Positions 32,270 to 44,229 of a DNA stretch of 64,000 bases are shown here, in pieces; the stretch's first letter is position 1, and each line of letters begins with the position of its first letter. This stretch comes from Entoloma clypeatum (lineage: Eukaryota; Basidiomycota; Agaricomycetes; Agaricales; Entolomataceae), in NCBI GenBank assembly GCA_963565915.1, contig OY751485.1, forward strand, positions 992,001-1,056,000. Reading direction: 5' to 3'. The notes beneath the pieces were generated by a model. It was given only the letters and a program-made list of their open reading frames with translations, was not told where the DNA came from and did not search any database. Position numbers and translations under genes: made by a program.

Positions 32270-32892
32270 GACGGTGTTCGTCGAGGTAGAACAATTGAAA
32301 GGCTTGCGTGCGGAAGAACGAAAAGTGAGATGACATCGAGTGCTGTGGGTGGTAGCTTGTAGGGCACCTCGATTCCGGGAAGATGCCTGTGATGGCCTGA
32401 CAAGTTTCCAAACGATTCCAAAGGAGAGATTCCCCCAATGCCATATGTCGCCAATCTGAACAGATATGGCACAAGCTCCATGGCTATAGGACCTTCTGAT
32501 CGGGAGAGCCAGGTCGGACTGGTGGGATCGTCATGACGAAATCGCCAGGAAGAGAAAGGCGGAAGATTTTCGAAAGAAGTTCCGGAGGAGAATATTTATG
32601 GGGTGATGTCGCGGCGCTGTTCTGGTCAATAAGCTGCGTGTATCGAGTGCGTTGGTCGGGGGCGCGTTTGGTGGCGTTGTTGGGTTGACGCCTCCGGTTT
32701 CTTTCTCGTGTCGGTCGGGGGCTGCCGGTCCGTCTCAGGATCCTTTAGCAGTCTCGCGTTGCTTGAACTTCCAATATATTCCTTCAGGCGATCGGGCTGA
32801 GGGAGTTGTGTTGATTGGGACTCCACTTCATCACAGACAATTCCACTTACGACGACACCAACGCCAAGACTCCCTGCATCGGATTCGGTCAT
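32270..32892 (-). pseudogene. F-box-like pseudogene (stop, frameshift, truncation)
   Basis: The first exon starts at ATG 32892 and ends at a GTAAGT donor. The second opens with PDRLKEYIGSSSNARLL, matching the start of exon 2 in the intact neighbour. A frameshift follows before the RTRYTQLIDQ segment. The F-box part is recognisable (YSPPELLSKIFRLSLPGDF, then CHICSDWRHMALGESLLWNR) but an in-frame TAG lies between the two halves. Homology is lost near 32270, so the leucine-rich body is missing. Confidence 0.75.
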
Positions 32893-35340
32893 GGCGAGAG
32901 AGATGGATATGGATATTAAGAGAGGCCCAGGGTCCTTCAACGCCGAAATAAGCGCCAACTGAACCCCGGTTCTGCTTTCTCGGTTCTCGTGCACATTGCG
33001 ACACCCGCTGAGCACCTGTCGACGACATCAATACCTATTCATATGAATGCGAGAACGTAGCCGTTCCAAACTTTGATGCCGTCGTAAGCATATGGACGCG
33101 GGGTCAAACCCAGGTCTTGATTCTTGAAAGCCGCCGGTGACAGTTGTGATATTGGTTTTCTTTGCCTCCAAGGGATGGAAAACCCTGGACCAAAGGTAAC
33201 CGGGGAAACTTAACGGTCCCCTCACATATGTAGAATGATTCACGAACCTGAGTTCACCACGACGGCTCATTCATCGGATATACCGAGCTTGGGGCCATCC
33301 AAGTCCAACTTTCGACGCCGAGGCACGTGAGCACCGACATAGAGCAACGCGCGTATCCTCTCCTTAGCTGCCAATCCATGTGAATCTGCACTCCTATCCC
33401 GAGACATCCCGGCTCGCCTGGCAAAAACGCGGCACATAGCCGGGTTACCAAAAACGACTGTGATACGCCCAACCCGTGACTCTGACCACTCTGATACCTA
33501 TGGCCTTGTGGTATCTGTGCCACAAATCTGGTCCTGCGACTCTCCGTGCGCGAGGGATATCAAGTTCACGAGAAAAGGTACGAACGAACTGGATATTGGG
33601 GAAACCAACTCGATCGCCATCACCATCACCATCGCCTGTATCCCACCTCCACTCCCAGCCGACGATCTCTATGTCGTTCAAGACTGCAAGGTCAAATCGG
33701 CCAGCCTGGCATCCCCGCACAACCTCCGACCAGAAGAACTTCCAGGCCAAGGGGCTGGCGCTCTGAACCACGGAATGGACCTCGCTCTCTCCTTCGGAGA
33801 CGACCACACAGCCAATCCGTTGTGGCTCCACGGCGAGTTCCCACTGATGAGTCATTGCTGCTTCGCCGTCGTCGCCCAGGGAATTTGCCTTTTGTATTCC
33901 CGCTGGCGTCGATGTACAATATCCCAACGACCAGACCATCTATGCCAGTATCGTGTTTGGTGATCTGGTTCCGCCTTCACTGCTGGCGGTGGCCGAAGCA
34001 TAATCACTACTTGCGCCGGCGCCACCACGACCACCTCGAGTAAAGCAGGCGCAACACAGACACCTTTCGGTCAATAGTGAGTTTTACTCTGTCGCGTTTT
34101 CGTCTTTGAGCATACATTGATTATCAGCTACACCTGTGGCATCAGCTGTGGGCTAATTCCAAAAATCGCCACCAAGTTTTCTCTGTAGCTGCACAGCAAG
34201 TATTCGAGAGGACATACGACCGAGGTGTTGATGCATCTATGATCTGGGATTTCGGAGGATGAAGTTGGGATCTTTGGGAGCGCGGGCATTGTCGGATGGG
34301 AGCAATTGTCTACTGTGGTACGACGACCGCTGTTTACGAGAGAAACACGACTATCATCATGTTACAGAGTATGCCTATGGGAGACTAGGAGAGACTAGCC
34401 CGGAGCAGGAATCGCACGATTTGCAATTCGAGCTTTGTCGTCCCAGGGTCGTGCTTACGCACTCTGTTTGAAACTTGTTTTCAACCATTTCTGAGTTTCC
34501 AGTTGATAGACCCGCGGCGCCTCAGGCTCAGGCTTTGACTGGACCCCGGGGCTACAGCTTCCAATTGAAACCTCTCACACTACGAGTAACTTGCCGCAAC
34601 GGTATCGAAAGACTTCCTCGGTGAAACGTATCGAAGAAAATGACGTTATGATCGAGGTCTCCCATATACGAAAACCGACGCAACGATCACGCCTATCGTT
34701 GCGATTTCAAGAATACAGCCTATCATGACAGAACTAAGTACATTCGACTTTCGCATGGCCTAAGTATTTGGCGAAACTCGTGTATACCTTCTGACTTCCC
34801 ATTACCTTAGAGACGTTATGCTGGCGGCACTTGTTCTGGTGTCATCACGACATATAACAGCGACCACGAACTCAGGGAGGCAGAGGAAGCATATGTGGAG
34901 TACTCGGAGCTTCACCCCTTGGGGTACTACAACTACCGTGGACTCGAAACTCATAGTACCAGATCCATGGGAACTCGCGAAGACTCGGAGTTTCGCGGAC
35001 CATCCTCTCGACGGGCACAGCCCAGACTCTCCGTGCCATTGTCACGAGTTTTTCGCTCGTTACCTACGTCTTGTTCGAGGTTTTCAATCGGACGAAAACC
35101 TTGCTCAACTTCACTATGATCTCAATCCGTATCGCGGGTACTCCATTCAAATGTCCATGCCACGCTTTCCACCCCTGTTGTCGCTGGATCGCGTTCGAAC
35201 AATTCACACCAGATCGGCTGCAAGGTTGTTGCTGTGGAGCCAGAGGATATCTTCTGACTCCGTTTTCTGAAAATAATAATAATAATGATCTTGTTTCGAC
35301 AATTCTTTCGGGTCCCTGCTTTCTTCGAAACACCAACAGG
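32893..35340. other. long stretch without a supported gene
   Basis: Overlapping open frames on both strands at about 33445-33963 (165-168 codons each) and a 150-codon frame at 34818-35270 are the only sizeable ones. None shows a domain, signal peptide or convincing exon partners. A decayed or unrecognised gene cannot be excluded at 33.4-34.1 kb. Confidence 0.4.
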
Positions 35341-35350
35341 TATATAAAAA
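35341..35350 (+). promoter_or_regulatory. TATA box of the GH12-like gene
   Basis: TATATAAAAA lies 71-80 bp upstream of the ATG at 35421. Confidence 0.65.
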
Positions 35351-35420
35351 GGGTGCAGTTCCACTGGCAAGTCATCACTCAATCCTGCCCTTGTACATTT
35401 TCTTCCGAACACTGCCTACG

Positions 35421-36574
35421 ATGAAGTTTACAGTCTTCAAGCTCGCTTCTCTCGCCGCCTTGATCTCACTCGCCGCGGCCTCCCCCGTTGCTGAGTCGAA
35501 TGCAAAGGCCCCTAAGGCCCCCAAGGCTAAATCCTGCGGTGAGGCCAGGATATCTTTCGAGCACGCCTTAGACTCTAATCCATCTCTTCATGATTCAAGG
35601 TCAAGATGACACCATCCCCGCCGGAAAGTACACACTTTCCCTCCACCAATGGGTGAAGCCTAGCGCGAAGTCAGGCTCAGCCTGTGCCCAGGTCATTTCT
35701 CAATCCAAGGACGGCATCAACGTCGGGTGGACCAGCACTTGGAGCTGGGGTGCGAATCTTGGCAAGGGTATAAAGAGCTACACGAGCGTCGGTGTGAAAA
35801 CTGGCCTCAACAAGAAACTCACCGATATCCATTCCATTTCGGTAATTCCCCTCTCATCCGTGCCTTTGGTTCTTCTTTGCTGATGTCTTGTCTTTTTTTT
35901 TTTTTTTTTTTTTTTGCGGCGGCGGCGGTAGTCGTCGTGGTCGTGGTCTCAACAAAGCACCCAAAAAAAATTATCCATTGTCTCCAGCGTCGGGTACAAC
36001 ATATCCACTTCCGCGACGTCAGATGGGCCCAAAGACAACGCGGTCCTGATCTGGCTTGCGAACTACAAGGCGGTTCCGATTTCATCCACTGGCGGAACCG
36101 CAAAGCCAGTACCTGCGAAAAAAAAGATTTTCCTGGCTGGTCACACTTGGTCAGTCCCAGCGGGCAAATGTTCCAAATCATCAAAGAACGCTGACCGGGG
36201 TTATCAACACAGGGACCTTTACTCTGGAACGAACAAGGATTACAAGGTCTACACCTTCGCTCCTTCCGAGTCTAGTGCGATTATCCCCAAGTTCACTGCT
36301 GATTTGAAATTATTCCTTACTGTGAGCGATTTTTTTTTTTTTTCGTGGTAAGTGAGTCCGAGTGTTCAAACCCCGCCTCTTAGTACTTGGTGTCGAACGA
36401 AGGTTTCAGCGGCGACGAGTACCTCACCGGCTTGGAAGCAGGCACGGAAGCGACCTCGGGAGCTGCCACATTCAAGACGTAAGTCATCATCTCATGTTCA
36501 CCCATGGATGGATGGAGGACTGATGCGTGATGCTTGATTATAATAGTACATCCTATCAGACGGTCATTACTTAA
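35421..36574 (+). CDS. secreted GH12-like protein lacking the catalytic nucleophile
   Basis: Six exons (35421-35538, 35600-35841, 35932-36149, 36213-36321, 36384-36478, 36547-36574) join in phase to 269 residues. A signal peptide (MKFTVFKLASLAALISLAAA) and a Lys/Ala/Pro linker precede a glycoside hydrolase family 12 fold: CGQDDTIPAGKYTLSLHQW with the paired cysteine in SACAQV, STWSWGANLGKGIKSY, VGYNIS, VLIWLANYKAVPISSTGG, WDLYSGTNKDYKVYTFAP and LEAGTEATSG. GH12 enzymes are endoglucanases or xyloglucanases. Their nucleophile is the Glu in the YEIMIWL-type motif; here that motif reads NAVLIWL, with Ala at the Glu position. The acid/base Glu in the GTE motif is kept. A long T-run lies in intron 2 just before its acceptor. 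The gene otherwise looks intact, so it may be a non-catalytic wall-binding, decoy or inhibitor-trap protein; that role is inference. Confidence 0.75.
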
Positions 36575-37299
36575 CGGGGAAGGACATAGTCACGGGAAAC
36601 TCAGTGTGGGTCACAATAGAACGATGTGTTTTTTGTCTTGGCTTGGAGTGAGTTCCACTTGAGCTCCAGAGTGTCGAAGATGGAAGCCAGATATCGCGAG
36701 GTTAAAGACGCGAGATTCCCTCCTCCGGCACGCGCAAACACCAGAGCCCGTTGAGTTGCCGTCGAACCGGAGCAAATACTTACTGTCTAATCATCGGCGA
36801 AAGACGGACGGCCGATGACTTGCAAGTTGCCAGCCTGGAAGAAAACTGCGGTTAAGCCTGTCGTCCCGGTGCTTTCTCTCATTCATGACGCCCTTGCTGA
36901 TTCGAAAGACGCGAAAAAGACCCGCAAAACAATTGATAGGGGTTTGTATTTCGACAACGAGATTTCGTCTGCTGTTTCTCCATCCCACGGAACCTCAAAA
37001 TTTGGAGGGTTCGAATTCCTCCTCGATGGAGTAGGTCTTGGCCGAATTAATCATTGGGCCAACGCCTTGCGCCTCCTCCATTGGGAGAGGAAAGAATTCG
37101 GAGCGTCATAAGAACAATCAAGCGTAGGCCACCATGAGAAGATGACCCTTCATACATCTGGGACCCATGCTCGGAAGTGAAATAGTAGGTCCCCTTTTAT
37201 CCACACCGATTAAGCCAGCTGAAAAAGTCCTCGAAGCGCTCTAGAAGGTGGCCACCTGCATGAAATTGTGACACTTTACTAGGTTGAAAAAACAGACCT
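36575..37299. other. intergenic, contains a short dispersed repeat
   Basis: At 36669-36733 a segment including GTGTCGAAGATGGAAGC and GAGATTCCCTCCTCCG resembles the reverse complement of 63929-64000 near the window end. A 98-codon plus-strand frame (36815-37111) is not recognisable. Confidence 0.4.
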
Positions 37300-37443
37300 T
37301 CTACAGCACAGTGGGGACGTTCGAAAGCTCCGACTTCGAGCGATCAGGCGACGGGGGGTATGAGTTATCTTCCTTCACCGAGAGTGTCTACTTACGACGA
37401 TCGAGAACCGTGCGTCACGACTCCCTGCATCAAATTTGGTCAT
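37300..37443 (-). pseudogene. first-exon relic of the F-box-like family
   Basis: ATG 37443 opens a 16-codon exon (starting MTKFDAGSRDARF) that ends at a GTAAGT donor at 37395. This is the same length as exon 1 of the intact gene at 31803 and close in sequence to the pseudogene exon at 32892 (MTESDAGSLG). The upstream word CCATCTTTC is also shared with the copy at 29256. A fragment of the second exon (PDRSKSELSNV) follows near 37345, then homology ends. Confidence 0.55.
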
Positions 37444-38795
37444 GGTGAAAGATGGACGTAAATGTCTGATAGATAACAGTGTGCCGTCGATGCCCAAATT
37501 AGCGCCTCATCTCATGTCTACCCCAATTCCTCGCGAATACCTGTGATAGATCAGTTGATGATGCCATGACCCCGATCACCATAAGCCTATGAACGCGAAT
37601 CACAAAAGGGCTTGAGAATTCGAGAAACTGGTCGCCGAGCGGGATAAACCTAATATCGATAGTGAGAAAAACTCATCAACGAGAGGCGTGATAATCATTG
37701 GTTATAGGTGCACCAGCATTAGATACTTATTTCCGAGGTGAGAGAAAATTTTTTGAACCCTGCCGGAGGCTGTGGCGTCCATAAATCGGTAGATTTGAGG
37801 AGGAATTCAATATGATCGCGAAGGAGGCGTTGGGGTATTTTCGCCTCTGGTCGAGGGCTGATTTCTAAGACAGAGGATAGGAAGTTATGAAAGGTTGCCA
37901 GTCATGAATGCATGAAAGATCGGAAAGAGCAAACGAACTGTCAGAAATGAACTTGAAAGCATATATATATTCAGGATAATATCCTTGATGTTGACAACAT
38001 AGTATATTAAACTAGGGTTAGGGTTAGACCCCAAAAAAGCCGAAAAAAAAAAAAGGAGCCCACTCAGCCAGAGTGGCCGAAGCGGGACTGGAAAATATTG
38101 AGACGGTGCATGAGCCGAAGCCCATACAAGCCATGGCTACTCCCTGTAATGGACAAGGTCGCCGTGCTATGGGGAGCCTCCACGGCCCACAAACCCGGGT
38201 AGGTGAAGGGGCTTATGCCATCAAGGTAAGTATGAAGTGCTCATTTGTCGCGCGGAGGTTTATATAGGTCTGCGAGGCGCGCACGGACCAGGCGTGATTT
38301 AGGAGAGATTTCTACGAGGGGTGGGAAGGACTCTTTTTTTAGCGGGGCCCGATGACGCTATTGCAGTTAGCAAATTGTCATTTGTGTTGAAATGTAAGAT
38401 CCACTTGTAAGATCTGACCCATGAGATATCAGAACGAAAAGGTACATCGGGCGCATTGCGGACGGGCCCTCAAAAAAAAAGAAAGTCTTGACATTTGAAT
38501 AAGCCTTCCATTGCTACCGCCACATGACAAGACTAACATGAAAACATCATCTTCCATTCCTCCTCTTGCAGGGACATTCAGGGGGGGATTCAAAAGAAAA
38601 AAGGGTTCCGTCTCCAACCTCGACTGAATTCCAAAGAAATGTGAGCAGAGTGTGAGCGACTTTAACCGTAAGTGACTTGAAACATGTCCGTGAGTACAGA
38701 GGTATGATAGGAGGAAGACAGCAAAAAAAAAGAGAAAAACAGAAGAGAGTAGAAAGAAAAAAGTCTAAAACAAACGGAAAACAGTACACCTTTTT
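37444..38795. other. intergenic, contains a short telomere-like motif
   Basis: No gene is supported. TAGGGTTAGGGTTAGA at 38013-38028 is about two and a half copies of the fungal telomere unit. A 64-codon plus frame at 38073 ends at a possible GTAAGT donor, but no partner exon is seen. Confidence 0.4.
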
Positions 38796-41438
38796 TCACT
38801 CATAACATAAGATAAATATCTTCCCATCCCTCACAGAAAGGATCACCGCCCCCTGCGACTGATCAATGTTAATCGTCTCCACACAATCCAGATCCAGATC
38901 CTCTGGAATCTCCAACGTCCGCACCTCTCCTCCAGCCCTCGCCCACGGCTTCCTACCCTCACCCTCACCCTCACCACCTTCCTTGACCTCCTCCCCGAAC
39001 GGCGGAAACGTCACAAACCTCAACCACTTCGCCTCGCTATCCACTGGCCGCGGCCTCGCCACATCGTCCTCATTATCCACGAACTCAATCCACACCGCAT
39101 GCCCAAAATCGACCGCCACCAATGGCCGTGGCCGCTCCGTGAGCCCACCATCGTCAACATCATCCTCCTCCGTCCCATCCATCACGCACACAACCTCAAA
39201 CGGCGTGCTCACATACCAAAGATGCATCAGCGCTTCCTCATTATCCCTTCTCCCTTGCCCACCTTCACCCGCACCACCACCACCACTCCCACTCCCAACC
39301 ACCTCCCCCCTCGGACTCATCCCCCGACTCGACCGCGACCCCAACACACCCTCCTCATCCTCATCCTCCCTCTCGCTCCCATCCCTCGATGACCCCGACG
39401 ACCCCAACGACCCGTCCCTTCTCCCCGCCGCACCCACCCCATCCTCAACCCTATTCAACCGATGCGGCCTCCCCACCAGCCGATGCCTCAGCTCCTCCAC
39501 CATCGCCTCGCCACCCACCCACTCCCCCAGATCCAGCGGCACCTTGAAATAATGCTGCGCCAGCACGAACCGCGTCCGGTGCGTCTCCTGGTCGTGCGCA
39601 GCTAGCAGCACCACTGTGCAGCTCACGCGCGGGATCCCGGGAAGGCTCGGCCACCATTGGCGCACAAAGTGCGCACTGTCGGGGCACCACGGCGGGAAGG
39701 GGAATGGGTTCGGATGCGCTTGGGGCTGGGGTATGGGGGAGAGGGATGTAGCGGTGGTCAGGGTGGGAGTGTCGTTTGTTAATGTCGTTGCTGTTGTGGA
39801 GGGGGTGGGAGGGGGAGGGAGAAGAAGGGCAGGCACAGGAGGTTGTGCCTCCGGTTCCGGCTCGGACAGCGACGGCGGAAGGGTAAGTTCTGATCTAGGT
39901 GGGAACAAGAACCGCTTGCACAGCGTTTTGGCGGGAGAGACCTGGTACGATATTGAGGGAATGTCCGTCTTTGATTGTAGTTGTTTGTTGAACATTTGAA
40001 GGAGATGGAGCGGGTAGAAATATTGGTAGGCGCATTCGCTCTCTTCGCAGTGGATGACGATGTTGCGTTCGTATAGTATACATGACCAGTTAGAAGATGT
40101 TACCTAGTGGTTCGTGTTAGACGGGGCAGAAAACTGAATGAAAGAACATACGCATTCGATCCCAGTGTCAATGAAGACGTATTCGGATTTATCCCAATCT
40201 GGGAGCGCGTACAAGCCGATGGTGTTGGTAGCTGACACCCACACAAAGGCGGATAAAAGCCTGGCTATGGGATCGAGGAGGAAGACGTTCATGACGACGC
40301 CAGCCGTCCGGAAGGCCGTCACATGGGAGAAACTCGGGGGAATCCCGGTGCTCTCGCCGGAAGGGCTGTCGTGAAATTTCAACTTCATGAGGACGAACTC
40401 CATAACTCTCGAGTCGTCGTCGCTGTCAACAAGCCATCAAGTCACATGTCCGATCGAAAAACTGCCAAAGAACTCACGTCCTGACCAGAACCTTCGCCAT
40501 CGTGAAGAACACTGTCTTCTCCTCAAATTCGACCCTACACTTCCACAGCTCCCATCTTTCACCAGGATTCCACTCGGCAAGACATGTGTCGCCCTGGACA
40601 TCCCAACACACAACCTTGCCGCTCTTCGTCGCACATAGGGTGTAACTCGACGTGATAGGCGACAGCCAATCCACATCTTCTCCAGGCGGTGCGCTCACGA
40701 CCTTGTACCAGTTCCCGGTCCGATCCGGGTTCGGCAGAGCCCCTTTGACGAGGTCCATGTAATTCGAATGCGGGTTGATGCCAGTGTAGGCCCCAGAGCC
40801 TATCGGCATCGGACCACGGCGTCGCCAGGCTGATTCGTACCGGGTGGCCTTGTTGACGGAGCGGATGAGCTGGGACGTCATGAGGTCCGTTATCCGCTGG
40901 AAGCCCTTCAAGGGAAGTGCCCGACACCGTCTAAGGAGATCGGTGGCGAGCTTGCGGTAGACAGGGCGTGCGGTGGAGAAGTGGTAGAGGCTTTTGCAGG
41001 TCTGGAGAACGGAAAAAAAAATGAGCATCAGCATCTTTGTGGTTGGCTTTGTGGCCACACGCCTGACGAAATGGTGAAAGGGCAAGGGGTGCTGGGATGT
41101 CCCCCTTCGCATGGCGCGATAAAGACTCCTCCCCTGGATATAGTGAGCAGAAGACGCGGACATCGTGTGTGCGTGGAACTACACGAGTGTTCCCGAGACG
41201 CCGTCGTATTGCCCTCCGAAACCCCCCCTCCATTTCTCGCGAGGGTCACGTCGTCGTCGCCATTCTCCGACCACGTTCCAGGGAGAACACTCACAAGGTG
41301 CAGCGCATGGACATCCGCCAAATCAAGTCGGGAGGCGATGTTGAGCAGGAGATCGTACGGCAGAGTGTTGAGTCCCATCTTCTCGTCTGGCACAGGGCCT
41401 TTCGTGGTTTCTTCCGGGCAGCTACCCAGTTGTAGCAT
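38796..41438 (-). CDS. F-box domain protein, unrelated to the local cluster
   Basis: Four exons (41438-41295, 41001-40478, 40422-40152, 40103-38796) join in phase to about 748 residues. An F-box opens the protein (LNTLPYDLLLNIASRLDLADVHALHL, broken by intron 1 and resumed as CKSLYHFSTARPVYRKL). The middle has blade-like segments (SYTLCATKSGKVVCWDVQGD, then NTIGLYALPDWDKSEYVFID) suggesting a beta-propeller. The last exon contains two low-complexity stretches, one Pro/Thr-rich and one Ser/Gly/Asp-rich. Intron 1 is unusually long (293 nt). The start could be ATG 41438 or 41378; the second sits directly before the F-box. The likely role is substrate recognition in an SCF ubiquitin ligase; the substrate is unknown. 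Confidence 0.75.
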
Positions 41439-44229
41439 AGAGTGTGGTCGTAGGACGTTTTCGTGCGTTGCTTGGGCTGCTGTCGGCGCCCCGTAGGTCA
41501 GTGGAAGTAGGTTGAGTACGATTGCGAAACAAAGAATTCCTACCACGTGCCCTGCTGCTGACTCAGCTCATGCTCGCCTTTTCCGTTCATTGTCATGATT
41601 ATTCTAACAAGTCCAACTCGAAACGATCCCAGGTCTTCCTCTGCCGCGAAAAAATGAATTACTGACGTGTCTTTGAAATTCGTAGATCTATTCATAGTGC
41701 TCTGACAGCTTGAAGCGTTACTGAGTCCCGTCTAGAAAAAAAATCCTCACGAACACACTTCAACACGCAGGAATCACAATTGGAAGCGTTGCCGAAGCTA
41801 ATGGCTCCTGCCCACTTTTCTCCCATGGATCGACCCAACAACCTCAGGACATTCGACAGAACTGTTTCTCAGCAAGTAGGATTATTGAACCATTATGAGC
41901 ATCGAATGCCTAGCAAATTCAAACAGTTATCGGCTCTACCAACTTTCCTTCAACTTCATTTCTTCCGTGGATAAAATTCCACCGCCAGGACCCCTGATAA
42001 TCCCTGTTCTCTACCAATAGGATGGACGGGAAAAACTGGGTTTAGTCCTTGCCATTTCTCGAGCGTTGCCAATTCTCGTGTGCAGCTAAAACAATTGACC
42101 GTGACTTTGCCATGTTTCCTTTCGACCAACCCATCTATTTTTCCCATAGTGCGAGCCCAAACCCAGAACGGCCATCCGACATCCCTCATTTTTTTTCTCG
42201 GCAAGTAGGATATACTCGCCGCCATATTCTAACAACTCGAAACATTACCCAGTCGCAAAGCAACCGGCTCTGCAAACCTGACTTTTGAATCAATTCCTCC
42301 GCGGCACGAGGCCAAGCCCAGACAGACCGATTGATCGCCTTTCTCAACAAGCAGAGAGAACTATTGATGCATCTCTCGCCTTCCACATTCATCGATGCCA
42401 ATGAAACGATCGAGCCCGCAGATAAATCATTAATATTTGTGCTAAACGATGAATCGGCGATGTGAGAATTTGGCACCCCCAAATTCGATTGGCATGCATC
42501 GATCATGGGCCAAGCGGTCGGCACAGGATCTGAATTGAAACCACCCAGCGCACACAACCTACACAAGTCTAATCGGATCGCCGTGACCAATGATAAGCGC
42601 GTACGTCCGCCGAGCCCACTTGTCGTTGTCACCAGGCCCGTCTGTTCGCTATCAAACGTGGATCAGCAGCGAGAGCGGCTGGTGGTTTCACGCCACTCTA
42701 TGGAGCGGCGTAACGCCCCGAACAAGCATGCTGCTCAAGGAACCGATGATCATGCTTGAACACAGCGCGATACCTTGCGCCCAAGCTCCAATTTGGCTTC
42801 AATCGCAAATAAAAAAAAATTTCCATTACATACGAGGGAGGCTTGATGACCGTCAACGCTTCAACAGCGATGACATAAGGATATCAACTGTATTTATGTC
42901 CGCGCCAACTCTGTGGGTGTTCCAAAACGTTCATGCTGGTGCTTATTCGGACGAGGGCGCTCTGACATAATAGGGGCACTACCACTGCGTGGAGGCTCGT
43001 GGAGGACGAAACTGCGCAACCGCGCATCTAGAAGCCAGGGCCAATTTTTTTAGTCTCTTCAGAAGTTCAGCGAGGGCTCGAACCACGGTGTAGATCGGGT
43101 GCCTGGTATGTCCTCCATGCCACCGTACGACACGGATGAAATTTAATCAATCATATCTGGCTGTTGAACGTTGAGTCTTTGCGTCGTGGCCTTCTGCCGT
43201 ACTAGAGCAACCTGGTGGCAAGTAGCTCTATCATCAAATTACATAACTTGCACCGCAAAACAAAAAGGAACCGTTGTCGGTGGATCTGGAAGCTCCACCC
43301 GACTTTCGCCCCCCCCTCCCTCCAAAAAAAAACAAAACAAAGCTACCGAAAATCTGGACCTGAAACTCGTCTCTTGCACTTTCCTTACATGTACTTGCGT
43401 CAAGGGCAGCGATTGGATCGTTGCCTGCATTTGTATGCCTTTCTAAGAAGAAGTCAGGGTCCTGGGAGAAAAACCCCGCCGCATTCGGCCACAAGCTCTC
43501 AAATCCCCCCACACAATCTTCGAGCGACCCTGTGGTCCAATTGCACCCGGCAGCCTCATCATAGTTACCTTTGACAAGCTGAGTTTGAAGTGGAAGCAAA
43601 AGTGGCAAGTTCGAGGCACGACTGATGGCTGAGTGGCAGGGGCGGCGCGGCGGTACTTTTTCCCCCAACTCCTCAAGTGGCAGCCATACCAATCACTTGG
43701 ACAACATCTCGCCAAAAAAAAAAAACAGGGTACGAAAAAGTGAGAGATTTTTCTCTGCTATTGAAATCATGGTTCCTGGGACAACGGTTGGTCTTCTCAA
43801 AGCTCTCGTACGCAACCCCCAGCCCGTTTGCCTTTCAGTTCACGGGATTGACACTTTCGTTGCAACGAGAACATTGTATGGAGGGAGGGGACGTGCTTTT
43901 TCCGTAAATGAAAGATCTGCAAAGGTCGTGCGCCATGGACGGATTAGGACAGGTCAGTCAGCGGATCTCGTTTCTCAGGCTGTCTAGATCCGCTAGATTT
44001 GCTACTAAAAACCTTGGAATTCAGGCGACCCTGCTATCACTAGTTTTGCACGTTCTTCCCTCGTGATGTAAGGGGAGGTGATCGATGATCTGGCAGGTAG
44101 TCTAACCTAATACTTTTGCCTGTGGTTTGGCTTACAATCGACAGAATTTCGGAACCTATAAGGCGTGCAGGTCAGTCGTCTGGTTGAACCCCCAATTTCA
44201 GACCCCCATCTCACTCCCGGGCCACCGCT
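41439..44229. other. long intergenic stretch, no gene recognised
   Basis: Many open frames of 60-150 codons overlap on both strands, for example 42186-42632 and 43234-43692 (minus), but none carries a domain or joins into a plausible exon chain. It holds the promoters of the F-box gene (left) and the Zn2Cys6 gene (right). Confidence 0.4.

Noticed and set aside
33445..33963. Overlapping 165- and 168-codon frames on opposite strands
   Set aside because: Neither has a recognisable domain or clear splice partners; at most one could be real and I cannot choose.
35842..35987. GH12-like gene judged broken by the T-run and a missing strand
   Set aside because: An acceptor at 35931 restores the missing WSWS-containing strand in phase, so the gene model is complete.
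36999..37045. tRNA-like T-arm (stem around TTCGAAT)
   Set aside because: The T-arm fits, but no matching acceptor, anticodon or D arm could be found upstream.
43234..43692. 152-codon minus-strand frame
   Set aside because: Contains poly-A and poly-C tracts, overlaps several other frames, no domain.
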